Positions 7,391 to 15,331 of a stretch of DNA of 33,708 nucleotides are shown piece after piece; within the stretch, counting starts at the first letter, position 1; the number at the start of each line of letters is the position of its first letter. The stretch spans positions 1-33,708 of the forward strand of contig DWVZ01000049.1 in NCBI GenBank assembly GCA_019119975.1. Direction: 5' to 3'. The notes under the pieces were generated by a model. That model saw nothing but the letters and a program-made list of their open reading frames with translations. It ran no database searches and had not been told where the DNA came from. Made by a program: the position numbers and the translations under genes. The stretch comes from Candidatus Blautia merdavium. Lineage in GTDB: Bacteria > Bacillota > Clostridia > Lachnospirales > Lachnospiraceae.

Positions 7391-7451
7391 GAAAAAGCAA
7401 AAACAAACGGGCGAAAGCAAAGTTCTGTCAAAACGAAGTTCTTGCTTTTTC
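7391..7451. promoter_or_regulatory. Candidate LysR operator in the divergent spacer
   Basis: GAAAAAGCAA (7391-7400) and TTGCTTTTTC (7442-7451) are perfect 10-bp inverted arms 41 bases apart. Between and overlapping them is a direct repeat AAGTTCT (7420-7426 and 7436-7442). LysR tetramers commonly bind two separated sites across about 50-60 bp, so the layout suits autoregulation with control of the plus-strand gene at 7511. Confidence 0.45.
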
Positions 7452-7510
7452 CCTCTTTCTGGGCTACTATAAAGTACAGAGTACAATGAAGAGAAAAGGA
7501 GCTTATCGCA

Positions 7511-9160
7511 ATGAAGGATTTAACAGTCGTCGTGCGGCAGTTAAAAGACGAGACCGACCTATCAAGAAACTATGTTTCCCTCCCCAAAAATTACGGCACT
7601 CCGGCGTATTTTCAGCGTGCTGATATCCGGGCAGTCAAAGACCTGGTATATGAAACTCTGGACTCCCTGGACAGGCACTGCCATTTCTCTGAAAAATTAG
7701 CCTCCAGCAGACAGGTGATCATCAAACCAAACCTGGTCTCTGTGTATCATAAAAGCGGCATGATCCAGGAGGATTATCCGGAGTCCACAGACCCCAGAGT
7801 CCTGGATGCGGTCATTGAATGGGTACAGCAGTACCATTCCCGCATTGTGATCGCAGAGTCTTCGGGAAAGCCGATGCCCACAGCCAACAGCTTCCACATC
7901 AGCGGCATTGACCGCATCGCCAGATACCGAAAGACCGGACTTACTGCCCTGGAGCTTTGTCCGGTCCGCCGTTACCTGCTTCCCAAAGCCAGGGTCATGA
8001 AGGAGATCCTGATCCCGGAGCCTTTTGCGGGCGTGGTGGAGGGAAAGGATTTCTATATTTCTGTCCCTAAATTAAAGACCAATCTTTACACACAGGTCAC
8101 TCTGGGATTTAAAAACGCCATGGGGGTGATCCCCTATTCCCTGCGGGAGCGGAACCACAATTTCCTGATCGACGAGAAACTGGCAGATATGCTCTATATC
8201 CTGAAACCGGATCTGACGCTGATCGATGGGCTCATCGGCGGAGAAGGAAATACTCCGGCTCCGGTAGATCCCGTGGATACCCGCCTTCTGGCAGCCGGTA
8301 CAGATCCCGTGGCAGTGGACCGTGTGGGTGCCAGGATCATGGGCTTTGATCCTGACGCTATTCCTCTGTTCCAGGAAGCAGCCCGCAGGGGATTTTTCCA
8401 CGGAGAAGCTGTGGTGGACGGGGAATGCCCGGTCTTTTCTTTCCGACCTGCCGATGCCAGCCTTCTGGGCGATATCTTTCACCGGCATTTTCCCAATATC
8501 CTGGTTTTAGTGGGGCATTCCCTTCCCCATTCTCCCAGGATCCAGGATCCTGATTCTGTGACGCCCCAGCTTGTCAGAGAACTGGAGGCATCCTGCCGGG
8601 GCGGCTGTCTCGCCGCTGTACGATCCGGCTTTGAATATGTGATCTATGCACCGAAAAAAGACAAGAACCGCGCCATCGCAGTGATCATCGGCTCCGGCGT
8701 CCCCTGCCGGGATACGCTCTGGTGGTTCGACCGGGAGGGCAGACCCTACAGCAAAGACGATATCCAAGCCCTGAAGCTTCCCATACTGACCGTGGGAAAC
8801 TGCGGGGAATCCTTAAAGGATCTTGCGTCTTACCGCAGTCCCGGGTGCTGCAGCCCTTCTGCCTGTATGCTTGCCGCCACCAAGGCGATGAAGGTACCTT
8901 TTCCCCTCCTGTCCCTGAAGAATCATTTTCTCATGCATTTCGGGCTTTCTGTCCTGGGCATGGTCTTCACCCGGACGATGAAATGCCTGCGGGGGGTCTG
9001 GATCGACTGTCCCAGCAGGCACGAAGCCAAAATCTATCCGGTTCCGAAAATCCGCCCGGAATATCAGGACAAGGATTTCCTTGCCTGGAAGCTGCCTCCC
9101 ATGAAATGGAAGGACAAGAAGAAGCTTGCCGCGGATCAGCTGAAGATCTTAAAATTATAA
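7511..9160 (+). CDS. DUF362 domain protein with an extra C-terminal region
   Basis: A 549-residue cytoplasmic protein whose ATG follows AAGGAG by nine bases. Residues about 65-300 match DUF362: VIIKPNLVS, VIAESSGKP, ISVPKLKTN, TLGFKNAMGVIPYS, LIDGLIGGEGNTPAP and GTDPVAVDRVGARIMGFD. DUF362 proteins are often fused to 4Fe-4S ferredoxin domains and are implicated in redox or cofactor biology, but no biochemical role is settled. The usual CxxCxxCxxxC ferredoxin pattern is not present here. Instead residues 350-549 form a second region with Cys362/Cys366 (SCRGGC), Cys399, Cys431 and the cluster Cys446/447/452, which I cannot assign. It is divergent from the LysR gene, which probably controls it. 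The hairpin at 9181-9232 terminates it. Confidence 0.8.
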   Translation: MKDLTVVVRQLKDETDLSRNYVSLPKNYGTPAYFQRADIRAVKDLVYETLDSLDRHCHFSEKLASSRQVIIKPNLVSVYHKSGMIQEDYPESTDPRVLDAVIEWVQQYHSRIVIAESSGKPMPTANSFHISGIDRIARYRKTGLTALELCPVRRYLLPKARVMKEILIPEPFAGVVEGKDFYISVPKLKTNLYTQVTLGFKNAMGVIPYSLRERNHNFLIDEKLADMLYILKPDLTLIDGLIGGEGNTPAPVDPVDTRLLAAGTDPVAVDRVGARIMGFDPDAIPLFQEAARRGFFHGEAVVDGECPVFSFRPADASLLGDIFHRHFPNILVLVGHSLPHSPRIQDPDSVTPQLVRELEASCRGGCLAAVRSGFEYVIYAPKKDKNRAIAVIIGSGVPCRDTLWWFDREGRPYSKDDIQALKLPILTVGNCGESLKDLASYRSPGCCSPSACMLAATKAMKVPFPLLSLKNHFLMHFGLSVLGMVFTRTMKCLRGVWIDCPSRHEAKIYPVPKIRPEYQDKDFLAWKLPPMKWKDKKKLAADQLKILKL

Positions 9161-9180
9161 ATATTCCCGTTCTGCAAAAA

Positions 9181-9243
9181 CGGTTCTGCCATGCCTTTCC
9201 GGATAAACTCCGGATCAGGACACGCAGAACCGCTTTCTTTTTC
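9181..9243. terminator. Bidirectional terminator between convergent genes
   Basis: CGGTTCTGC (9181-9189) pairs with GCAGAACCG (9224-9232). An inner repeat, TCCGGA...TCCGGA, lies in the loop. The plus strand continues with CTTTCTTTTT and the minus strand with TTTTTGC, so it serves both the DUF362 gene and the GGDEF-EAL gene that ends at 9249. Confidence 0.85.
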
Positions 9244-9248
9244 TGTAA

Positions 9249-11366
9249 TCAGACAGGAACGCTGTGATTTACCATATCTTTTCGGAAGGTTTCTGCTTCC
9301 AGAGGCTTATCAAAATAGAAGCCCTGCATCAGAGGTTCTTCCAATTCCAGGACCTGCTTTAAGGTTTCCTCTGTATCAATCCCCTCCATACAGATCTGCA
9401 GTCCCAGCATCTTGCTCAGATCATAAAGGCACTTTAAGATGATCTGGTTGTAAGGCTCCCGAACCAGATCCTGTACATAAGTTCGGTCTACTTTCAGGTG
9501 GGTGATGGGCAGATGTTTCAGATAGCTCAGTCCGGAATAGCCTGTGCCGAAATCGTCCAGGGCAACTCCTGCGCCGATTCCCATCAGTTCTTTGCAGAAC
9601 TGCCCCGCAATCTCCATATTGCGGATCAGGGAAGTTTCGGTCAGCTCACAGATCAGCCATTTCGGATCCAGTCCCTCCTCCTGGCAGCAGCTCTGGATAA
9701 ATGCCACCACACCCTCATCAGACACCTGCTGCGCGGATATATTTACATTGACACTGATAGGGAATCCCATCTTATGCCAGTACGCGCATTCTTTGACTGC
9801 CTGCCGGATGATCCACCGTCCTACAGGAATGATCATATCGGAGTATTCCAGCGCTTCTATCAGCTCCGACTGATTCAGATCCTGGAACTTGGAATTGCTG
9901 TAGCGCAGCAGAGCCTCGGCACCATGCCACAGGAATTTATCCCCTTTCTTTTCTATAATGGGCTGGTACACCAATCGGAAATTTTTCATATTATCTGCCG
10001 TATCCTGTCTGAGGATATTTTCCAGATAATATTTTTTGCTGAGCTTATCCATGCTCTCACTGCGGAAGAATACAGTCTGGTGCTGCTGGGATTTTGTCCG
10101 CATCAGAAGCGCCGTATTGGCGTTTTTGATCAGCTCCTCCGCCGTCTCTCCGTTATCCGGATAGATGGACACACCGATATTGGCACGTATAAATACTACA
10201 TGTCCGTCCAGTACCCGTTCCTTGCTGAGATACATCTGAAAAGGCACCAGCTTCTGCCGGATTTCCTCCTGGGTACTCTCCTTTAGATGCACCAGAAACT
10301 CATCCCCCTCCAGACGGTAAACGCCCAGATTATTGCTGATGTACAGCTGAATGATCTTGGCAAACTCTACCAGGATCCGGTTGGCGAAGCTGTGTCCGAA
10401 AATCTCATTAAACACTTTAAAATTATGGATATCGATGCACAGGACACTTCCCCTGGCATCCGGCTCCTTTAGATATTCCTGCATTTCCTGTTCAAAACAG
10501 TACCGGTTCTTCAATCCTGTCATCACATCATAGAGAAGCATATCGCTGATCTTCTGATCCGCCTTTTTCTGCTCCGTGATATCGATCAGGGAGCCTGCGA
10601 TCATCAGAGGATTTCCATTTTCATCATGGACGCCCTTGCCCTGGCACTTGATCCATATGATGCCGCCCTGCTTTGTCATGACCCGGTACTCTGCCCTGTG
10701 ATACAGACTCTTCCCCGTTAAAAACGGCGCAAAGGACTCCAGGAAAATCCCCCTGTCCTCAGGGACAATGAAACTTAAAAGCCGGTCCATAGCATTGGAA
10801 AAGGTGTTGTTTTCCAAAGGCAGCACTTCCATTGCTTTTGGAGAAAAGGTACAGATATTATTAACAATATCCAAATGGTAAATATAGTCGGTACTCCCCT
10901 CCAGGATCAGGCTGTTGATCATCTCCGCCTGTCTCAGCTGCCGGACCGTATCCTCCAGCTGGCTGCTGTGGGTATGGGTCAGGTCAAAATTAATATGCAT
11001 CACGCCCAGGATATACCCCGGCTTTTCCAGTGCAGCCATCACCAGCAGCAGATTGGTCTCCTGTCCGTTTTTCACCAGGTTCAGATGGCTGTCGGTACGA
11101 TTGGTCTTCCCCTCCTGGATACGGGTCACATCCTGCTGGAAAATACTGCTGCTGGACGGGCTGAAATAGCTTTTCAGCGCCTCTATGCTCATACGTCCCT
11201 TAGAAGGTGTGCTGTCCGTCCCCAGTACAGCTGCCATTCCCCGGGTGATATAGACCTGTTCCTCCCGGCAGTCCAGCAAAAACATATCCGGGAATAAGCT
11301 GTCCGGAAACACACACAAGCCTAATTTTTCCTTTAAAAATTCCAGATCAAAATACTCTTTCTCCAT
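9249..11366 (-). CDS. PAS-GGDEF-EAL cyclic-di-GMP protein (probable phosphodiesterase)
   Basis: 705 residues from ATG 11366, seven bases after GAGGAA; upstream in-frame starts to 11477 lack such a site. Residues 1-140 are an unassigned, possibly PAS-like sensor. A PAS/PAC unit lies at about 150-270, ending GSLIDITEQ. The GGDEF domain at about 275-435 has a changed signature, EGDEF (353-357), so cyclase activity is doubtful and it may only bind GTP. The EAL domain at about 445-695 keeps the catalytic set: EALLR (484-488), NVNIS, CELTET, LDDFGTGYSGLSYLK, HLKVDR, MEGIDTEE and QGFYFDKPL. It should hydrolyse c-di-GMP to pGpG in the cytoplasm. No membrane helix is seen, so the signal is probably soluble or internal. 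A single-gene unit between two terminators. Confidence 0.92.
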   Translation of the reverse strand: MEKEYFDLEFLKEKLGLCVFPDSLFPDMFLLDCREEQVYITRGMAAVLGTDSTPSKGRMSIEALKSYFSPSSSSIFQQDVTRIQEGKTNRTDSHLNLVKNGQETNLLLVMAALEKPGYILGVMHINFDLTHTHSSQLEDTVRQLRQAEMINSLILEGSTDYIYHLDIVNNICTFSPKAMEVLPLENNTFSNAMDRLLSFIVPEDRGIFLESFAPFLTGKSLYHRAEYRVMTKQGGIIWIKCQGKGVHDENGNPLMIAGSLIDITEQKKADQKISDMLLYDVMTGLKNRYCFEQEMQEYLKEPDARGSVLCIDIHNFKVFNEIFGHSFANRILVEFAKIIQLYISNNLGVYRLEGDEFLVHLKESTQEEIRQKLVPFQMYLSKERVLDGHVVFIRANIGVSIYPDNGETAEELIKNANTALLMRTKSQQHQTVFFRSESMDKLSKKYYLENILRQDTADNMKNFRLVYQPIIEKKGDKFLWHGAEALLRYSNSKFQDLNQSELIEALEYSDMIIPVGRWIIRQAVKECAYWHKMGFPISVNVNISAQQVSDEGVVAFIQSCCQEEGLDPKWLICELTETSLIRNMEIAGQFCKELMGIGAGVALDDFGTGYSGLSYLKHLPITHLKVDRTYVQDLVREPYNQIILKCLYDLSKMLGLQICMEGIDTEETLKQVLELEEPLMQGFYFDKPLEAETFRKDMVNHSVPV

Positions 11367-11435
11367 TTTCGTTCCTCTGTCTCTTTCTTCTTTTCCGCTT
11401 TCTCCGTTTCGCATTTTTCCTTCATGAATAGGTAG

Positions 11436-11441
11436 ATTATA
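11436..11441 (-). promoter_or_regulatory. -10 element of the GGDEF-EAL gene
   Basis: The minus strand reads TTGTATAATC, with a consensus TATAAT at 11436-11441. A weak -35 (TAGAAA) lies 17 bases upstream. The start codon is about 70 bases downstream. Confidence 0.5.
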
Positions 11442-11476
11442 CAATAAATTTCTATGGATTTCTACAAAATTCGGCA

Positions 11477-11522
11477 AAAGGGGACCGGAAAGAGCAGCTT
11501 CGTGCCTCTTCCGGTCCCCTTT
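11477..11522. terminator. Strong terminator after the NhaC-family gene
   Basis: AAAGGGGACCGGAA (11477-11490) pairs perfectly with TTCCGGTCCCCTTT (11509-11522), and the stem continues inward through GAG/CTC with one offset. On the minus strand it ends in TTTTGCC. It closes the RidA-desulfhydrase-transporter operon. Confidence 0.85.
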
Positions 11523-11569
11523 GTCTTACAGCAAAACCTGGAATCCTGTACAAACACACAGGAGTCTCT

Positions 11570-13000
11570 CTACATCGCCAAACCAAATGCCACGTACAGA
11601 ACTACCGTGCAGGCTGCCGTCACCAGAGCATAAGGCAGCTGCGTCTTTACATGGGAGAACAGATCCGTTCCTACCGACATGGACGACAAAATCGTCGTAT
11701 CGGAAATCGGTGAACAGTGATCTCCAAAAATACCGCCGGAGATCACCGCTCCGATGGTCAGCAGGATATTAGCATCCATAGCTACTGCCATAGGAATGGC
11801 GATCGGCATCATAATGGAGAAAGTACCCCAGCTGGTTCCGGTACTGAACGCCATGACAGCTCCCAGGATAAAGATAATGGCTGGTCCGAACGCACCGCTG
11901 ACTCTGCTTCCGATGAGGCTTGCCAGGAAGGTTCCTGTACCCAGGGTTTTGATCACAGAACCGATGGCAAATGCCAGCACCAGAAGGATCACCAGGGTCA
12001 GCATATTGCTTACACCCTTCAGTACATAGTCCCCAAACTCTTTGGCAGTCATGATTTTTTGCCTGGTATAGAAAATACACATCACGATCAGGGTAACGGT
12101 CACAGCGTATAAGATGGATGTGGTGCCGTCGCCTTCGGTCAGGTTTCCCTTTCCTGTCACCAGCAGCCCCAAAAAGGTTCCGCCGATCAGAACGATCAGA
12201 GGGAGCATCATGTTCCACTTGTTTTCTTTCCCTTCTTCTACCAGTTCGTCAAAGCCTTCGGAGTCATTGAGCAGAGGGGTTACTCCATCATCGAAGAGCT
12301 TTCCTGTGGTCTGCACCCTCTCTTCTGCCTTTTTCATAGGTCCCCAGTCTTTTCCGCTTAAAATATAAAATAAAACAAAGATCAGAGATAAAATACTGTA
12401 AAACTGAAAGGGCAGACTTTCTACCAGCAGCTTCATAGGGTCGCCGCTGATGACCCCCGCTGTGATCTCCGCGCCGATCAGCCCCATCAGCATAGCGCCC
12501 CAGGAATTCAGGGGAATGATGGCATTGACCGGGGCGGATGTGGCGTCGCAGATATACGCCAGCTTCTCTCTGGAAACTTTAAATTTATCAATAAGGGGCC
12601 GTGTCACCACACCCGTAAACATAATGCTTAACAGTCCGTCGATAAAAATAATGATTCCTATTATGTAGGCGATCAGCATTGCCATCCGTTTGCTCTTGAC
12701 CCGCTTGCTCTGCTCAGTCAGGTAAGTAACAAATCCTTTCACGCCTCCGGACACTCTTACCAGGATCACAAAAGCGCCCATCAGGGATGTGAATAAAAAT
12801 GTTTTCAGATTTCCGGTATCCGCGCATACAGCCAGAATGGAATTTACACTTTCACTGACGGAAGTAAACGGATTCCAGCCGCACAGGATCAGCTCACCGG
12901 AAAAGATCCCGATCAGCAGCGCCAGCGCCACTTTCTTAAAAGCCACTGCAAAGACGATCGCCAAAACCGGCGGCACTAATGTCAAAAAACCATATTCCAT
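11570..13000 (-). CDS. NhaC-family Na+/H+ antiporter-like transporter
   Basis: 476 residues, with about ten or more hydrophobic segments along its length. NhaC-type landmarks are visible: FIDGLLSIMFTGVVTRPLIDKFKVSREKLAYICDATSAPVNAIIPLNSWGA near the middle, and GTSWGTFSIMMPIAIPMA plus GGIFGDHCSPISDTTILSS near the C-terminus. The start is ATG 13000 just after GAGGAGGG; the in-frame ATG at 13015 overlaps that site and is rejected. Relatives include Na+/H+ antiporters but also amino-acid and organic-acid carriers such as methionine, tyrosine and malate/lactate transporters. Co-location with an amino-acid desulfhydrase and RidA favours an amino-acid carrier, which is inference. The ribosome binding site overlaps the end of the desulfhydrase gene, so translation is probably coupled. 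Confidence 0.9.
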   Translation of the reverse strand: MEYGFLTLVPPVLAIVFAVAFKKVALALLIGIFSGELILCGWNPFTSVSESVNSILAVCADTGNLKTFLFTSLMGAFVILVRVSGGVKGFVTYLTEQSKRVKSKRMAMLIAYIIGIIIFIDGLLSIMFTGVVTRPLIDKFKVSREKLAYICDATSAPVNAIIPLNSWGAMLMGLIGAEITAGVISGDPMKLLVESLPFQFYSILSLIFVLFYILSGKDWGPMKKAEERVQTTGKLFDDGVTPLLNDSEGFDELVEEGKENKWNMMLPLIVLIGGTFLGLLVTGKGNLTEGDGTTSILYAVTVTLIVMCIFYTRQKIMTAKEFGDYVLKGVSNMLTLVILLVLAFAIGSVIKTLGTGTFLASLIGSRVSGAFGPAIIFILGAVMAFSTGTSWGTFSIMMPIAIPMAVAMDANILLTIGAVISGGIFGDHCSPISDTTILSSMSVGTDLFSHVKTQLPYALVTAACTVVLYVAFGLAM

Positions 13001-13011
13001 AAAAACCCTCC

Positions 13012-14004
13012 TCATTCTTCATACTGTGCAAACAGGGAGCCAAATCCCCCTGTGTGAAGGTAGCAGACAGGTCCTTTCGTCCGTCCTTCCCGGATCCAGG
13101 TTTTCATCCCCACTGCTGCCTTGCTGTTGTAAACATTTTCAATAAAGATACCCTCACTCCGGGCAAATTCATAAATTTCTTCTGCGCTTTCTTTTGTATT
13201 GACACCCCAGCCTTCTCCCCGGAAACGGTCTGTGATCTGTGCCGCCTCCTCTGGGCTGCGACTGATGGGAATTCCTGTGATCTGCGTCAGCTCTTCGATG
13301 ACGCTTTGGATATGGGCAGCCAGGGTTTCCCGGTCATCCTCCACGCTGACGATCACAAGGTCAAAGGGATTTCCCATGGTTTCATTTCCATAGATCAGAC
13401 CGGCTGCCACGCCTCCGTTGCCGCCCGGCGCAAAGATGGTCATAGAGGGGATCCCCATCTGCTGACACTGGTTCTTCATCTCCCGCACGGCTGCCACATA
13501 GCCCAAAGCCCCTCTTCCTGTGGTGGCTCCGTTTCGCACCACATAGGGGGTATGTCCCTCCCGTTGGTATTTCTGCGCCAGTTCCTCAGTATACCGGCTG
13601 CGCTCTTCGGAAGTTTTCTCTCCTATAAAGTGGGACGGTACGCCCAGCAGGTGATTCAAAAGGAGATTTCCCTGTTTCTTTTTGGGCTCTTCTCCATTAT
13701 GTACCAGGTCACAGTGCAGTCCCAGTTTTGCACAGGCGGCTGCTGTCAGAGTACACAGGTTGGACTGAACTGGTCCGGCAGTCAGGATCCTGTCGCAGTG
13801 CTGCGCCCTGGCTTCTCCCAGAAGATATTCCAGGCTGCGGACCTTATTCCCTCCGGGACCGATGCCTGTCATGTCATCTCTTTTTATATAGATTCCCTCA
13901 TATCCCAGCTTCTCCTCAGCTCCCGAAAGCCTGTGCAGCGGTGTGGGACCCGGCAGAAGTGCGGCTCTGGGAACCTGGTCCAAAAATTGTTCTATCGTAT
14001 CCAC
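13012..14004 (-). CDS. D-cysteine desulfhydrase / ACC deaminase-like PLP enzyme
   Basis: The 330-residue fold-type II PLP enzyme matches the D-cysteine desulfhydrase/1-aminocyclopropane-1-carboxylate deaminase group. Lys54 in GPGGNKVRSLEYL is the Schiff-base lysine, QSNLCTLTAAACAKLG supplies the substrate carboxylate loop, APGGNGGVAAGL binds phosphate, and LHTGGFGSLFAQY is the C-terminal signature. The likely reaction releases sulfide, ammonia and pyruvate from D-cysteine through 2-aminoacrylate, though other D-amino acids or beta-substituted alanines are possible. It starts with GTG at 14004, about ten bases after GGAGGGG. It lies 38 bases after the RidA gene and is followed by the transporter gene. 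The trio is a coherent unit: import, elimination, then clearance of the reactive enamine. Confidence 0.85.
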   Translation of the reverse strand: MDTIEQFLDQVPRAALLPGPTPLHRLSGAEEKLGYEGIYIKRDDMTGIGPGGNKVRSLEYLLGEARAQHCDRILTAGPVQSNLCTLTAAACAKLGLHCDLVHNGEEPKKKQGNLLLNHLLGVPSHFIGEKTSEERSRYTEELAQKYQREGHTPYVVRNGATTGRGALGYVAAVREMKNQCQQMGIPSMTIFAPGGNGGVAAGLIYGNETMGNPFDLVIVSVEDDRETLAAHIQSVIEELTQITGIPISRSPEEAAQITDRFRGEGWGVNTKESAEEIYEFARSEGIFIENVYNSKAAVGMKTWIREGRTKGPVCYLHTGGFGSLFAQYEE

Positions 14005-14042
14005 AGATATGCTTCCCCTCCTTTCTCATGCTCTGCAGCGCC

Positions 14043-14417
14043 TTACAAAAGCTCTGCGACTGCTTCTACCTCGCATAAAACCTGCTTGGGAAGTTCCTTT
14101 ACTGCCACGCAGGATCTTGCAGGCTTTTCTGGAAAGTATCTGGCGTATATCTGGTTAAAGGCAGCAAAATGTGCCATGTCTGCCAGAAAACAGGTAGTTT
14201 TTACCACATGCTCCGGATCACTGCCTGCTGCCAGTAAAACTTCCCGGACATTTTTCATGACCTGCTCTGCCTGTTCTTCTATAGTATCTCCTATGACTTC
14301 CCCAGTCTGGGGAACCACCGGGATCTGACCGGAAGTAAAAACCAGATTTCCTGTCTTAACCGCCTGAGAATAAGGACCGATGGCACCAGGCGCCTTGTCC
14401 GTATGTATAGTTTCCAT
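14043..14417 (-). CDS. RidA-family enamine/imine deaminase
   Basis: 124 residues, the normal RidA length. Landmarks are KAPGAIGPYSQAVKTGNLVFTSGQIPV at the N-terminus, the substrate-binding Arg101 in PARSCVAV, and Glu116 in VLCEVEAVA. The start is ATG 14417 after GGAGGAGA; the frame upstream to 14495 is not used. RidA hydrolyses 2-aminoacrylate and related enamines to keto acids and ammonia, protecting PLP enzymes. It is first in the operon with the D-cysteine desulfhydrase-like gene, whose reaction intermediate is exactly such an enamine. The promoter region is shared with the divergent YheO-type regulator and contains two inverted repeats. Confidence 0.93.
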   Translation of the reverse strand: METIHTDKAPGAIGPYSQAVKTGNLVFTSGQIPVVPQTGEVIGDTIEEQAEQVMKNVREVLLAAGSDPEHVVKTTCFLADMAHFAAFNQIYARYFPEKPARSCVAVKELPKQVLCEVEAVAELL

Positions 14418-14448
14418 AAAAAATCTCCTCCTTTTGTGTTGTTTTATA

Positions 14449-14500
14449 AAAAGTTTACCACTAAACTTTTGTTCAGTCAATAATATTTTGTTCATTATTG
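14449..14500. promoter_or_regulatory. Paired inverted repeats in the ridA/regulator divergent spacer
   Basis: AAAAGTTTA (14449-14457) and TAAACTTTT (14462-14470) form a perfect palindrome with a four-base centre. Just after it, CAATAAT (14478-14484) and ATTATTG (14494-14500) form a second inverted repeat. TTTTGTTCA occurs twice across this stretch. Good candidates for operators of the divergent regulator. Confidence 0.5.
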
Positions 14501-14586
14501 CACTTTCTGATTTACAGAAAGATTTCTTTCTTGCTTTCAGTTTTCAGAACCTCTATAATAATTTTAGAAAAACAGAAGAAGGAAGT

Positions 14587-15285
14587 GTGATATGTTTGGC
14601 AAAATACCTGACCTTAACAGAAAGCGACCGGCTGATCCTGGAGTCCTATAAGGTTACCATGGACGGACTTTCCCAGTATCTGGGAGAAGGCTATGAATTA
14701 ATCCTCCACAGCCTGGAGGACCTGGAGCATTCGGTCATCAAGATTATAAACGGGCATTACACCGGCAGAGTAGAAGGGGCGCCCATCACCGATTTCGCCC
14801 TCTCCATGCTGGATCATATACGAGAAAAAAAAGAGCCTGAGGCTCTGAGTTATTTTAATAAAAAAAACGGAAGCACCCTTAAATCCACTACCATCCCCAT
14901 CTTAGGGGAAAACAAGCGCATCATCGGTCTTTTATGCATTAATTTTCATATGTCTCTGTCCTTTTCCAGCTTTCTTTCCCAGTTTCTTCCCGGCAGTCCG
15001 GAAGGTTCTGAAAGAACCATGGAGACTTTCAGCGACAATGTGGAGGACCTGATCTCCAGCGCACTGGAGGACGCTAAGGCAAGGATCCTGGCTGACAGTT
15101 CTGTGCCCTCCAGCAATAAGAATAAAGAGATTATTTCCCTTCTCAGCCAAAAGGGGATTTTCAACATGAAAGACGCGGTGCTGAAAGTCGCCGCCGGTCT
15201 TGGAATCTCCAAAAATACCGTCTATCTTCACCTGCGCAATCTGGAAAAGCAGACAGCCAAAGACACAGCCCATGACAGGAGCTAA
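14587..15285 (+). CDS. YheO/DauR-type PAS and helix-turn-helix regulator
   Basis: About 232 residues. The N-terminal YheO-like PAS domain is clear: LTESDRLILESYKVTMDGLSQYLG, YELILHSLEDLEHSVIKIINGHYTGRVEGAPITDFALSML, then IIGLLCINFHMS. The C-terminal helix-turn-helix is FNMKDAVLKVAAGLGISKNTVYLHLRNLE. Relatives include DauR, which controls D-arginine catabolism, and other amino-acid responsive regulators. The start is uncertain. GTG 14587 (just after AAGGA) and TTG 14596 are both in frame; the ATG at 14592 is not. It is divergent from the ridA operon and most likely regulates it, with a D-amino acid or cysteine as a plausible ligand. Confidence 0.85.
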   Translation: MICLAKYLTLTESDRLILESYKVTMDGLSQYLGEGYELILHSLEDLEHSVIKIINGHYTGRVEGAPITDFALSMLDHIREKKEPEALSYFNKKNGSTLKSTTIPILGENKRIIGLLCINFHMSLSFSSFLSQFLPGSPEGSERTMETFSDNVEDLISSALEDAKARILADSSVPSSNKNKEIISLLSQKGIFNMKDAVLKVAAGLGISKNTVYLHLRNLEKQTAKDTAHDRS

Positions 15286-15302
15286 ACTCCTGCCATGGGC
15301 TG
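15266..15302. repeat. Long hairpin overlapping the end of the YheO-type gene
   Basis: CAGCCCATG (15266-15274) plus CAGGAG (15276-15281) pair with CTCCTG (15287-15292) and CATGGGCTG (15294-15302), leaving one A/C mismatch and a five-base loop. The stop codon lies in the loop. There is no U-tract right after it on either strand, so it is not a canonical intrinsic terminator, though it sits between convergent genes. Confidence 0.6.
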
Positions 15303-15331
15303 TGAAGCTCTGAAAAAAAACGGCAGCGATC

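Noticed and set aside
7274-7406. Upstream N-terminal extension of the LysR protein
   Set aside because: The extra 44 residues are basic, low-complexity and not part of the LysR fold. ATG 7274 has a good ribosome site and begins the canonical helix-turn-helix.
7511-9160. 4Fe-4S ferredoxin domain in the DUF362 protein
   Set aside because: Cysteines are present, but none follow the CxxCxxCxxxC pattern.
13054-14328. Long plus-strand open frame opposite the desulfhydrase and ridA genes
   Set aside because: It has no family resemblance and is cysteine/serine-rich in the way antisense frames of GC-biased genes are. The minus-strand genes have clear motifs and ribosome sites.
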